DNA of 64,000 nt from Anisodus tanguticus. Taxonomy: Eukaryota; Streptophyta; Magnoliopsida; Solanales; Solanaceae. A program made the position numbers and the translations under genes. Below are positions 34,937 through 45,235 of the stretch, piece after piece (position 1 is the first letter of the stretch; every line of letters starts with the position of its first letter). Under the pieces are notes generated by a model. It saw nothing but the letters and a program-made list of their open reading frames with translations. It searched no databases and was not told the origin of the DNA. The stretch is from NCBI GenBank assembly GCA_034509755.1, contig CM067557.1, positions 37,382,001 to 37,446,000 on the forward strand, in the 5' to 3' direction.

Positions 34937-35150
34937 TGTAAGAATTGAATCACTTAATCATAATTCTCTCAAATATACAATATATATACATGGATCATAT
35001 ACTTGATTAATGGAAGATTATTCTAGAAGACTAATCATCTTTACCTAATTTACAAGATCCTAATTACAATTATAATAATGAGTATAATTATAATATCAAT
35101 TCTAATAATGAGAGAGATAATTATGAGATATTTCCATAATTACTCTAACA
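34937..35150 (-). repeat. 5' LTR of the chimeric copia element (family A)
   Basis: Minus-strand TGTTAGAGTAATTATGG ... CAATTCTTACA, followed at 34936 by TGGTATCATTAGCC, an initiator-Met tRNA type primer site. Proper TG...CA ends. It does not align with the LTR at the other end of the element. Confidence 0.75.
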
Positions 35151-36201
35151 CATATATCTATCATAATTACACAATACTAAATATGACTTTAAATATAATA
35201 TTATACACGTTAATATGCTTAACGACACGAAAGGGAGGAAATAGGATGCCCCATCTTAACAGAAAGGACTTGCAAGAAAACATATATCAGGTTACCATAA
35301 TCGCTAATAAGATGGAAATACACACCAAAATCACTGCCATCCAAGGAAAAAAGGTCCAATATTGAAGTCTAGTCTCACGCATTAGCGATTGAACCTTCGA
35401 TAGTACTAATCTATCTTAACCAATGAATGATAAATATAATGAAGGGAGCAAAAAGAAAATTTGAAAACGAATGGTCAGATTAATTGGCGATTCTGGTAGG
35501 TTGAATAACGACAAGGAGATATAGGGTTTTAATGAAAATCTTGATGAGGGTTTTAATGAAAATCTTGATGAGGTTGTTGTTTTAGAAGAATGTATGCATA
35601 ATATAGGAGAATGTATGCATAATATAGGAGATAAACGAAAGGGTGCCATTGTCTTAATTAGTAATATAAAAACAAATAAAAGAAAAATCTTGATGGAGCT
35701 GGAGGCCAGCCCTAAATGACTTCCCCCTCCATAATGAGGCTGTGATATGGATTTGTCCAAAAAATGGTAATGATCTAATAGTTGATTCTAAATATTGGTA
35801 CATTTTTGTATTTGAGTAGGGTGTAGAGTTATTAGTAGAAAACAACTAGCGTTTGAATAACTTTCAAAATTATTGTTCATGTATTTCTCAATCTTACAAA
35901 CAAAATATTATACAGTCATATGATGTTTGAATAACGATTATAATCTAACATTTTCTCGTACGATTTGCAGTTTTTACTCAAAAAGATTGTTAGATCGTGA
36001 TTTAAAGGTTTGTAAATTGTGAGCATTTACTAAAAAGCTATCCAAAAAGAGATTACCAGTGAAAACATTCATTACTAAACAATTTTACTACTGATTTATT
36101 TTTATACATTTGGTAATAAAAATAGATTAACATAACATACACAAATAAGGATACTTTTATCATATTCTTAATGCGCAAGTTGTCAATAGATATTATAACA
36201 G
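35151..36201. other. Intergenic DNA with two short tandem duplications
   Basis: No gene was recognised. GGTTTTAATGAAAATCTTGA is repeated in tandem at about 35525-35572, and GAATGTATGCATAATATAGG in tandem at about 35589-35630. Confidence 0.45.
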
Positions 36202-36210
36202 AATCCTAAA

Positions 36211-36949
36211 GGTTAATTTCATAGACCTCTTCTCACGTTTGGCTTTATCACATTAACGTCCTTTATAGTTTACAATATTACATGTACCTCTCTTATTTTA
36301 ATTTTATTGTAACAACTGTTTTAACTTATTTATAATTAATTCAGAAAATTACAATTTGCCTAATTTATCCTTTCAATTATATTCTTTAATTTACGTAAAT
36401 ATTAAAATATTTTCTTAATTAACAAATTCACAGAAAATTCCATAATTCCTATCCTGCAAACATGGCTCCCGATCCACATTCTTCTTCTTGTGGAAGGATT
36501 TCCTTCTACACTTTCCATGGCTATTATGCTCTTTGCTTATAAGAAAACAAAATACTATATTACACATCACGTAAGCATGTGTCAGATTTAATATCTTTAT
36601 AATTGTTTGATCGATAAACCTCACATTTACCAGTACGAAGTCTTCTCTATAGCTTTAATTTTCCAACGTTTTTCTTTCACTTCTCATAAGTTTGATGGGG
36701 AAAAAGTGAACTCCGGCCAACAATGAAACCGATGGATTTAGGATTTAAATTTCTGAAGAATTTGTTAAATAAAAGATATATTAGTAAGGGTAAATTAGGC
36801 AAATTGTAATTTTTTTAATTAATGATAAATAAGTTAAAAGAATTGTTACAATAAAATCAAATTACGGAAGGTAAACGTAATATCGTAAACGACAAGGGAG
36901 GTCAATGTGATGAAGTCAAACGTTGAGGGGAGGTCCCTAAAATTATCCA
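36211..36949. mobile_element. Mutator-like element with long inverted repeats
   Basis: The ends GGTTAATTTCATAGACCTC and GAGGTCCCTAAAATTATCCA are inverted, and pairing continues inward for about 170 bp on each side, for example ACAATTTGCCTAATTTA (about 36351) with TAAATTAGGCAAATTGT (about 36791). A perfect 9-bp duplication, AATCCTAAA, flanks it at 36202-36210 and 36950-36958, which fits Mutator transposition. The 739-bp element has no transposase. Its centre (36420-36780) is unrecognised and could be captured DNA. Confidence 0.75.
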
Positions 36950-37010
36950 AATCCTAAATTTAAGCATCTCATTAACTAAATTATTTTGTTTACTAATTTA
37001 AACATGTATA

Positions 37011-37490
37011 ATACAGACCTCTCTATAACATCTTTATATAACTAAGTTATTTTCGATTACCTTTATCAACAACATCCATCTTTATAACATAACAATACAC
37101 TCTTTGTAAAAGTATCCCTCTATAACATTTATCTTCTGTTTCGGTAATATAATGATTTAATCATCTTTATAGAAATAAAATTTTAAGATTACCAATAATA
37201 GGTCTAGAAATTTTAACCAAATATTTTGATACTTAAATACCACTATTTATGATAAAAAATAAAGTTATTATATGAATATATTTTTTTTCATCATTAAAAG
37301 ATTTTTCTGTGTTATACAAAGTGCGATTAAGCTTAGAATTTGATAATTAAAAATGAAAACTTAGATTTTATGCAACTTTTTTCATATAACAACGAAATAT
37401 TATTTAAATTCTGATGTTGTTATAGGTGTTCGATACAACAATAAAAGAATTTCGAACTCAACGATACTGTTATAGAGAGGGTTGACTGTA
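37011..37490. mobile_element. MITE with ACCTCTCTATAAC termini
   Basis: The left end ATACAGACCTCTCTATAAC and the right end GTTATAGAGAGGGTTGACTGTA are inverted. A shorter relative lies at 60771-60948 in an intron of the receptor-kinase pseudogene. The TA at both edges fits a Tc1/mariner-type target, but this is not proven. Confidence 0.65.
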
Positions 37491-37499
37491 TTACCTCTT

Positions 37500-38262
37500 G
37501 CGTTAGTCAGATACTAATTCAGCTTAAAGGATTATATTTATGGATATACTAGTATTATTATATATAAACCTACTATATTTATATGTAATATTGTTGTGCA
37601 ATTAATTTTCATGTAGTATAAAAGGAAAAGAGGATAAGCATTTCTGGTAAGACAACCAGTTATGATACTGATAAGATAAATATAATTGGAAAATCAAAGG
37701 TTAGAACTTACATGGGATAAGCTATTTTAGCGGGATGTTATTGTTGGGACACGATCCCATATTTGACGTGCAGTAATTGAAGGTGCTTGTGGAATTGAAT
37801 AGCTAATAAATCAAAATGGAAATAAATAAAATATGATAAGAAAAGAAAAGAAAAGTTAAAAATGTAATGGTAAGTTATGAAAATTCTACTTTACAGCTCG
37901 CGTGTAGAGTAAATTTTCCTATTAAAAATATAATCAAATTGCGCAATTGAACTTAGGTTTGTTGTACATTTATTACTTCTTTTACTAATTATTAATTAAT
38001 ATAATCCAATATCTGTTTGAATATAAGCAAATCCTGGTGGAGTTAATTTGTACAATAAAAGCTAGCTGATGTAGCTATCTTTATCTTTAATGCAAAATGG
38101 TAAATCAATTTTTATAGGATATTTTGGTACATTAAATTACTTAGAGTGTTTCCACTTATAATATAGTATGATTATGATATGGTAATGTAAATAGATAGAT
38201 TATAACAATTATGACCTATTATTTTTTTTATTTTTTTGGTTGACTAATCTCTATTATTTCTC
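37500..38262. other. Upstream/promoter region of the invertase gene
   Basis: AT-rich with no coding sequence. A TTGACT word (W-box core, WRKY site) lies at about 38240, just upstream of the TATA box. Cell-wall invertases are known to be induced by wounding, pathogens and sugars; the single W-box core is only suggestive. Confidence 0.35.
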
Positions 38263-38270
38263 TATAAATA
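38263..38270 (+). promoter_or_regulatory. TATA box of the invertase gene
   Basis: TATAAATA lies 65 bp upstream of the ATG at 38328. A CT-rich stretch follows at about 38271-38290, a common start-site environment in plants. Confidence 0.65.
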
Positions 38271-38327
38271 CTCTTCACACTCTCTCTTTAGATTAGAGGA
38301 AAAAAAAAGGAAGAATTCTCTATCAAA

Positions 38328-41300
38328 ATGCAGTTGTTGAGGATGTGTTCTCTCTGGGCTTTGCTTGTTGTGTTGATCTATTTTGTGGTATTTCTTGGCA
38401 ACAATGGGGTTAATGCTTCACATGAAATTTTTATGAAGTTGAAATCATCAAGTGCCACTAGTGTTAGAAAAATCCATAGAACTGGTTACCATTTTCAACC
38501 TCCTAAACACTGGATCAATGGTATGTTTTTTCTCTCCAACTCTATTCCTCTCTTTGTTTACAGTGTTGTACAAAGAATTTCGTAAATAGATACCGTATAC
38601 AGTAACATATGCATAATTTTATGTCGATTTATTGTTTCAATAATTTTTCTTACAAATGTATTTGAGTTTCTGACGACTATGTGATTTTGAAGGTTTTATT
38701 TTATATCCCAAATTGATTGTTAATTATTATTTGATTTAAATTCATAAACTTGTTCATATCTATCTTTTTTTAAACAATATTGTTTAAAACATTTTCTGTC
38801 GATGACTCTCCTTTATGTATTATAGGATATGTTCATATATCTAATCTGTTTATGTATTATCTGTGTGATGTCTTATGATTGTTGTTCTCCGCTTCTATAT
38901 CTCTTGTCTAACACGTATTTTAGACCAAATTTATTTGATTAAAACCATGTCATTGTAGTTATTGCTTCTGTTATTGTTCTTATCATTGTTATTAATATTA
39001 CGTTATTATTAATGATATCTTATCCGAAACTGATGCTACATTCAATCCATTTTAAATACCGTTTTAGCCAAACAAATGGTGTTAATATGAAAAATGTTAT
39101 TTAAAAGTCAAGAAAGCATTAATTATTTTAATATGTAGTAAAAAATTAATTAATAATTCAACATTTAAAGCTCTCAGAAATTAGGACAAATTTAATATTT
39201 ACTAAAGTTTTGTTCTAATTAATGCAATACACTTTTTTTCAGCATGTCTAATAAATGATATCTTTGTATATTCAAAATCAATTTAACTTTAAAATTCTAA
39301 TTTACTTTTAATAAAATAACTTATAGTGTTCAGTCATTTTAATTTTGTGTCCAGTCAAAATGCATTACGACAAAAGTTATTACATATATCAAGTTCAATT
39401 GAACCAGATAGATATAAACTACATCTGCCCGTGGATTTGTAGAATAGTATCTATAGTATTTGAACTCACATAGCTAGGCATGCATGATTTCTCTGTTAGA
39501 AACTACATGTTAATACTGCTTAAAAAGACTAATATTTTGTTTTGCATTACCTCGATATCTGTATCTGTTCAGTGACAGTGAAATCTCCTTCCCAAAATTT
39601 CAAACTGTGTGCTTTTAACTGCATATTTGCATGTCCATTTCTTTTAATTTGCTTCTTTGATTTTAGTTTTTTACACATTGTAAGATACCGATAATGGCAG
39701 ACATTTTTGTCTTAACACTGTTGTGATTGTGTTAATTTATTGATAGCTAACTAGTTTTTACAGTATAAAATAAACTGTTCTTTATTTTTTATCGTATATG
39801 CTTTTAATATTTGTATATGAATCTTTAAAAAAAATGAAGGAATTAAAGACAAAATCAACAGGAGTTTTAAAACAAGTAGTCACTAATCCCCCGTTGGTTA
39901 ACACTTATTCGAACCATATGTAAATACCAATTCAATAAATACATAACATGTGTCTTAATAAATATGATTATCACAAATTGTAGTTATGTTTATGTACATT
40001 TTCACCTTAATTACACTTAACAATGATAAATTAGTATGGTTCGAGGTAAACACCCGATGCAGATAAGTATTTATCATCCCGTTAGATAATCATAACTAAA
40101 ATATATGTGCAACTAACTAAGCTCTGTGATGGTTAATAACTTGATCTGGATATAATATTCTATAAAAAAAATGGTGTCCTTGGGTGATATTCTATTCTAT
40201 TATTTCTTACTTTAGAATTTATCTTCATTTGCAATTGGAATGTCCTTACTAATCATTTCCAATTTAATTCTTTTATGTGGCTTTACTCGGATGCTTCCAA
40301 AAAACAAAGATCCTAACGGTAAGATCGAGTTCTATATTTAACAATTTTTACTAAATTTTAGCTAAATCCATAATTCATTTTATCAATTTGGTTATTGCTT
40401 TTTTTAATAGGTCCGATGTATTACAACGGAGTATATCATCTATTCTACCAGTTTAACCCAAAAGGAGCAGTTTGGGGCAATATTGTTTGGGCCCATGCAG
40501 TATCCACGGACTTGATTAATTGGATCCGTTTAGAGCACGCAATTTATCCATCCAAAGTGTTCGACAAATATGGTACATGGTCCGGATCAGTCACAATTCT
40601 TCCGGGTAACAATCCCAAGCCTGTTATCCTCTACACCGGAATAGTAGACGCCAATAATACCCAAGTGCAAAACTATGCCATACCCGCTGACTTGTCAGAC
40701 CCATTCCTCCGTAAGTGGATCAAGCCCGATAACAACCCGTTAATAGTCGCTGACAAGAGCATCAACAAGACCCAATTTCGTGACCCAACAACAGCTTGGT
40801 TGGGCCGAGATGGGCATTGGAGAATGTTGGTTGGCAGTGTTAGAAGACATAGAGGAGTAGCAATATTGTACCGGAGTAGGGACTTCATAAAATGGACCAA
40901 AGCCCAACACCCACTTCATACATCTGCCAACACTGGAAATTGGGAATGTCCTGATTTTTTTCCAGTATCATTGAAGCATACAAATGGCCTGGACACATCA
41001 TTTGATGGTGACAACGTTAAACATGTTCTTAAAGTTAGTCTTGATGTTACTAGGTTTGAATACTACACAATTGGTACCTATGACACAGAAAAAGATAGAT
41101 ACATTCCGGATGATACATCAATTGATGGATGGAAGGGATTGAGATTGGACTATGGTAATTTTTATGCATCGAAGACCTTCTATGATCCTAGCAAGAATCG
41201 AAGAATTTTGTGGGGATGGGCCAACGAGTCGGATGCTGTTCCAAATGATTCTGTCAAGAAAGGATGGGCTGGAATTCAAGCTATTCCTCGCAAATTGTGG

Positions 41301-42657
41301 CTTGATCCTAGTGGCAAACAATTGGTTCAATGGCCTGTTGAAGAATTAGAAGCCCTGAGAAAGCAAAAGGTTGAGCTAAGAAATCACAAGTTGGATAAGG
41401 GAAAAATAGTTGAAGTTAAAGGAATCACACCTGCACAGGTTTGTCTATTTATTTTTTTGGTTTATAAAATAAATGTATCACTTTGTTCGAAATTATTATG
41501 ACCTATAGATTAGATGTTCCAGCCGTGGAATCAACTACTAAAACCGAACATATGTTAGAACATTGTACATCATTCCCCTCATCATGTGGATCTTTCCGGA
41601 ATTTGCATGAATACAGGATGCTATATGCTCCTGAATTGCTCTTTTGTATGAAATTATTGTGACAAAACAAAGTTAATGCTAATTTGTGAGTGTTAATCTA
41701 ATGGCAGGCAGACGTTGAAGTTACATTTTCCTTTTCAAGCTTGGAAAATGCAGAAGAATTTGATTCTAGTTGGACTGATCTTTATGCCCAAGATGTATGT
41801 GCCATTAGGGGTTCGACAGTTCAAGGTGGACTTGGGCCATTTGGGCTCCTAACATTGTCCTCTGAAAATTTGGAAGAATACACACCTGTGTTCTTCAGAG
41901 TATTCAAGGCCCAAAATAAATACAAAGTTCTCATGTGCTCTGATGCCTCAGTGTTTGTTTACTCACTCTTTAGACATCTATTCATCTCGTCTAATTTCAT
42001 TAAGTTTTATACACCATTAGTAAAAAAAAAAATGCAATTATGTCATCCAAATGATAGTTACATGTAAGCTTCCTTAAACGTGTGATTTAAAATATTAAAA
42101 ATAACATGTTACTCGCTATATGAAAATGACTTGATAGTGTAAAAAATATTTACAGTGACAATACTTATCATACTATTGTTATCTTTACACTTTTGCAATT
42201 TAGTTAACCTTGACATTTTTTTACTTTTTGGCAACAGGTCAACTCTCAGGGATAATAAAAAAATGTACAAACCATCATTTGCTGGATATGTTGACGTAGA
42301 TTTAACAGACAAAAAGTTGTCTCTAAGGAGTTTGGTAAGTTTTAATCGATTTTTTTTAAAAAAAGCTTTTAAAACTCACTTCTTTTGTGGCATTGACAAC
42401 TTTTTTTTTGTTGAGAAACAAGCCTTAAATCTCATCATCACAAATTCATTGACAACTGGTTGACTATTTTTTTTTTGCAGATTGATCATTCAGTAGTCGA
42501 AAGTTTTGGTGCTGGTGGAAAAATATGTATTACATCAAGAGTTTATCCAGCATTAGCCATCTATCACGAAGCACATTTATTTGCTTTCAACAATGGCACT
42601 GAGTCAATCTCGATTGAGACACTTGATGCTTGGAGCATAGATAAATCCGACAGATGA
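38328..42657 (+). CDS. CWIN: Cell-wall (extracellular) invertase, beta-fructofuranosidase, GH32
   Basis: Exons: 38328-38520, 40310-40318 (9-nt mini-exon), 40411-41438, 41708-41952, 42238-42334, 42481-42657. They join to 582 aa, the usual length. The enzyme cleaves sucrose to glucose and fructose in the apoplast, driving phloem unloading into sinks. Visible: a hydrophobic signal peptide (about 1-30); WINDPNG with nucleophile Asp65, whose DPN codons span the mini-exon; FRDP with Asp192; WECPDFF with acid/base Glu246, where Pro248 marks the cell-wall rather than the vacuolar type (Val); Asn-X-Thr/Ser glycosylation sites; and a C-terminal beta-sandwich. Exon 4 most likely uses the second GT of CAGTGTTTGT as donor (after 41952), because the first GT would give a frameshift and an early stop. 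Strongly similar to tomato LIN and tobacco Nin88-type invertases. It looks functional. No tandem second invertase gene is present here. Confidence 0.93.
40310..40318 (+). other. 9-nt mini-exon of the invertase gene
   Basis: ATCCTAACG between an AG acceptor (40308-40309) and a GT donor (40319-40320) restores the NDPNG box split between exons 1 and 3. It is one of the smallest known plant exons and is conserved in invertase genes. No ORF-based search would find it. Confidence 0.9.
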
Positions 42658-42868
42658 ACTAAAATGCTGGGAGAAAAGAAAAACATAATTGGCCTTCACT
42701 TGTCTCTTTTTATGTTGGCTTTTTTCTTCTTTAAGAGAACTTGTACAGAATTGCTAGTTCCAGTTAAACATGAATAACAACTGAGTTATCTTTTCTATTA
42801 GAACTAAATTGATGGTGTCGTTTGGTATAGAATGAAATTATCTTCAGTAGCGGATTATTTCATATCAA

Positions 42869-43051
42869 GAAGAGGAGCCTTGGATTAATCGGTAAAATTG
42901 TTGTTATGTGACCAGGAGGTCATGGGTTGAAGCTGTGGAAACAGTCTCTTGCAGAAATGTGAGGTAAGACTGCGTATAATAGACCTTTGTGGTCCGGCCC
43001 TTCCCTGAACCCGCACATAGCGGGAGCTTAGTGCATCGGGCTGCCCTTTTT
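42869..43051 (+). mobile_element. Complete SINE of Solanaceae type
   Basis: A 183-bp tRNA-derived element: a GGATTAATCGGTAAAATTG A-box region, GGTCATGGGTTGAAGCTGTG carrying a B box, then TCTTGCAGAAATG, TTGTGGTCCGGCCC, and the CTGCCCTTTTT end. It is flanked by a 20-bp direct repeat, AGCGGATTATTTCATATCAA, at 42849-42868 and 43052-43071, which proves retroposition. It lies 212 bp after the invertase stop, possibly in the 3' UTR or just beyond. Confidence 0.88.
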
Positions 43052-43219
43052 AGCGGATTATTTCATATCAAAGGATACAAGTTCACTTGTTCTTTGTTTG
43101 TATGAGGCGCAGAGAAATAAGGAGAAATCGGGCTGCCCTTTTTAGCGGATTATTTCATATCAAAGGATACAAGTTCACTTGTTCTTTGTTTGTATGAGGC
43201 GCAGAGAAATAAGGAGAAA
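43036..43219. repeat. Perfect 92-bp tandem duplication spanning the SINE end
   Basis: Two identical 92-bp copies (43036-43127 and 43128-43219). Each contains the last bases of the SINE, its target duplication and unique DNA. The duplication arose after the SINE inserted and is recent or conserved by conversion. Confidence 0.85.
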
Positions 43220-43477
43220 CATACTTCAAACTCAAAGTCAATAAATCAATGAGTTATAAAAGGGACACTATGATAACTCCATATAAAATTGTCTACGTTA
43301 AATGTAAACACAAAGGAATTCCAATTCTGAACGCAAAACAATTTGTGTCATTCTCAATGTTCAAACAGCAAGTGCAAAGAGCTTTCTAGAAATGGATGGT
43401 CCTTGCATTTCAAGCATATGGGAAGGTCAAATATTCAATGTTTGGTTTGATAGAACCAAGAAGGAGGAGGTTCGACA

Positions 43478-43803
43478 AGTGAAGGCGAATTCCGGTATAA
43501 GAGAGAGTTTTTGTTATTGAAGGGATGATAATTGACCTATTATAACCTTATAAACTAAGGTGTAATTTGGTTGATTGTATTGATATAGTAAATCTAAGAA
43601 CAAAATCCTCCATAAATTAAAGGCCAAGTATTCCATTGACCGATTCGATAGGATCTAGGCGAAGAAGGTTTAGCAAAAGAAGGGAAATTCTACTATAAGA
43701 GAAAGGGTGGTTCTTGTTTAAGGGATGGATACTTGGCCTATAACTCTTTATACTGAGGTGTAATTTGGTTGATTGTATTAACATAATTAAACCCAGAATA
43801 AAA
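43478..43803. repeat. Pair of diverged direct repeats, about 127 bp each
   Basis: About 43478-43606 and 43677-43803 share GGTGTAATTTGGTTGATTGT and flanking blocks (TATAAGAGA, AAGGGATG, AGAA(C/T)AAAAT) at a 199-bp spacing. Nothing coding lies between. They may be LTR-like remnants, but no primer site was found. Confidence 0.5.
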
Positions 43804-44263
43804 TACTGAATTAATTAAAGAAAATTGGGGATAGTACCTGTTGGCTGTGGCTTTGTGTAGCCAAATGATGACAAGGAGCAATTCCTATTTAGATCGAAAC
43901 ACTTGTGTTCTGAGGACTATTTTTTGTGGTATTTGTGGGTTGTAACTATTATGAGAATTTTAAAACAACCCTAATCAATACGAAAACATTTCTCTCAACA
44001 TCAAATAATGAGAAGCTGATTTGAGTTGTTCATTAGAAGTGCACAACTAACAAAAAGAAAAAGCATCGACAAAAATGAAAGGATAAATTGACAATAATAT
44101 ATAAAATATAAAGGGGAAGTGACATCAAAAAACTTTCTATGGGAACAAGATTGAAAAGCTCCATATAGTAAGAAATAGGAACCAAAACAAATATCCGAAA
44201 AAGAAGAAAGTAGAAGTTGCATCCTTGACGAAAATATACTCCCAGTTGCAGCACGTCGCAGCT

Positions 44264-44621
44264 TCATAGCCTCCTCCTTCTTCTACCACCCTTTCTTCAA
44301 GTACTATCGGTGGGGATTGGGGACAAATCCTCTGAATAAAGAATTAGCGAGAGTTAACCTTTTGCTGTTATTCGAAAAGTGGTGACCACACAATACCATA
44401 AGCAACAGTGACTGCTCAAATCAAGGAAAAAGGACCACAGAGAATCCATATAGTTACTTTGGAAAATCAAATGTTTGACAACTTTATGCACCAATACGTC
44501 CAATTATCATTCCAGATCATGCAAGAGCTCTGAGAGCAGACAGGGTACCAGGACCAGGAGTTTTAGTCTTGTTGCCTCCGGTAGCCCGAAGCTTAATGTG
44601 AAGAGCATTCATCCCGAGCTC
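44264..44621 (-). pseudogene. RPS14: Ribosomal protein S14 (uS11) C-terminal fragment, pseudogene
   Basis: Two minus-strand exons, 44621-44492 and 44331-44264, separated by a proper intron (GTGCAT ... TTCAG), encode the C-terminal part of cytosolic 40S protein S14: ELGMNALHIKLRATGGNKTK, then SALRALA, IIGRIEDLSPIPTDST and a basic RKGGRRRRRL tail. S14 sits on the small-subunit platform next to the mRNA. Two in-frame TGA stops stand where the functional gene has CGA arginine (after RALA and after PTDST), both explicable as C-to-T at CpG. No upstream exons were found. Because an intron is kept, this is a DNA-level segment copy rather than a processed pseudogene. An acceptor AG precedes the first exon. 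Confidence 0.85.
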
Positions 44622-44639
44622 CTGTTGATCAATAATTTG

Positions 44640-45235
44640 TTAATGATTATTCTATGACACTATGACACAACATAGGAGAAGCTGCCCTTTATAAAAAATT
44701 ATATTATTATATTATTTTAAATAATAAAAGGGGGTTTCAACATATACTGGAAGTACAACAAATGCTAGAAAGATAAATTTAATTCAACAGATTCTGCATT
44801 CAGTCTTCACAGAAGCAAAAATAGGTCTAGTTGATCAATAATAGCTCATACTCGTCAGTGGACAAGATATAAGTGCTTGTGTGGTCTGTAAAACAATATT
44901 AATTCAAGCAAGATACATGTAGTTTGATGACATGATTAAACACTAAAAAAAACTAAAATTCATGATACGGGTATATCTCAAGAACAAGAAATACATTGTT
45001 AAACCGTTATCTTTCCTAAACACTTCTTAATGAGAAAAGTTACATATACTCTTTAGAAAACTTTATGCTATAAATTTCTGAATACCAAACCACCCATCCA
45101 GCAAATGTTTTTTGTTTTTGACAAGGAAACCATCGATCCAGCAAATGTTTTGAAGGGATTAGTCTCCTAAAAGACAGTCTAATCATATTTTTTGTATCAT
45201 TGTAAAACAAAGTTGACAATCTGGAAAAGCCACTG
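44640..45235. other. Intergenic DNA between the RPS14 fragment and SKIP24
   Basis: AT-rich, with no recognised gene. CATCGATCCAGCAAATGTTTT-like sequence is repeated once at about 45097 and 45133. The 3' UTR of SKIP24 probably extends into this stretch. Confidence 0.4.

Larger units (their letters stand above)
30082..35150 (-). mobile_element. Ty1/copia retrotransposon, chimeric, minus strand
   Basis: Read on the minus strand the order is: LTR (35150-34937), primer site TGGTATCATTAGCC, gag, protease, a second protease start, integrase, reverse transcriptase, RNase H, LTR (30259-30082). The two LTRs are clearly not copies of each other. The left one (30082-30259) matches the LTR at 840-1043, whereas the right one (34937-35150, TGTTAG...CTTACA) is of another family. 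No target duplication joins the outer ends. With the doubled protease segment near 33420, this points to recombination between two related copia elements. All reading frames are broken. Confidence 0.75.

Noticed and set aside
41950..42238. The invertase as a pseudogene with a frameshift at the exon 4/5 border
   Set aside because: Using the second GT (after 41952) restores a clean 582-aa frame, and the total coding length is a multiple of three.
42869..43051. A tRNA gene (A and B boxes present)
   Set aside because: The boxes belong to a SINE with a 20-bp target duplication; no cloverleaf is formed.
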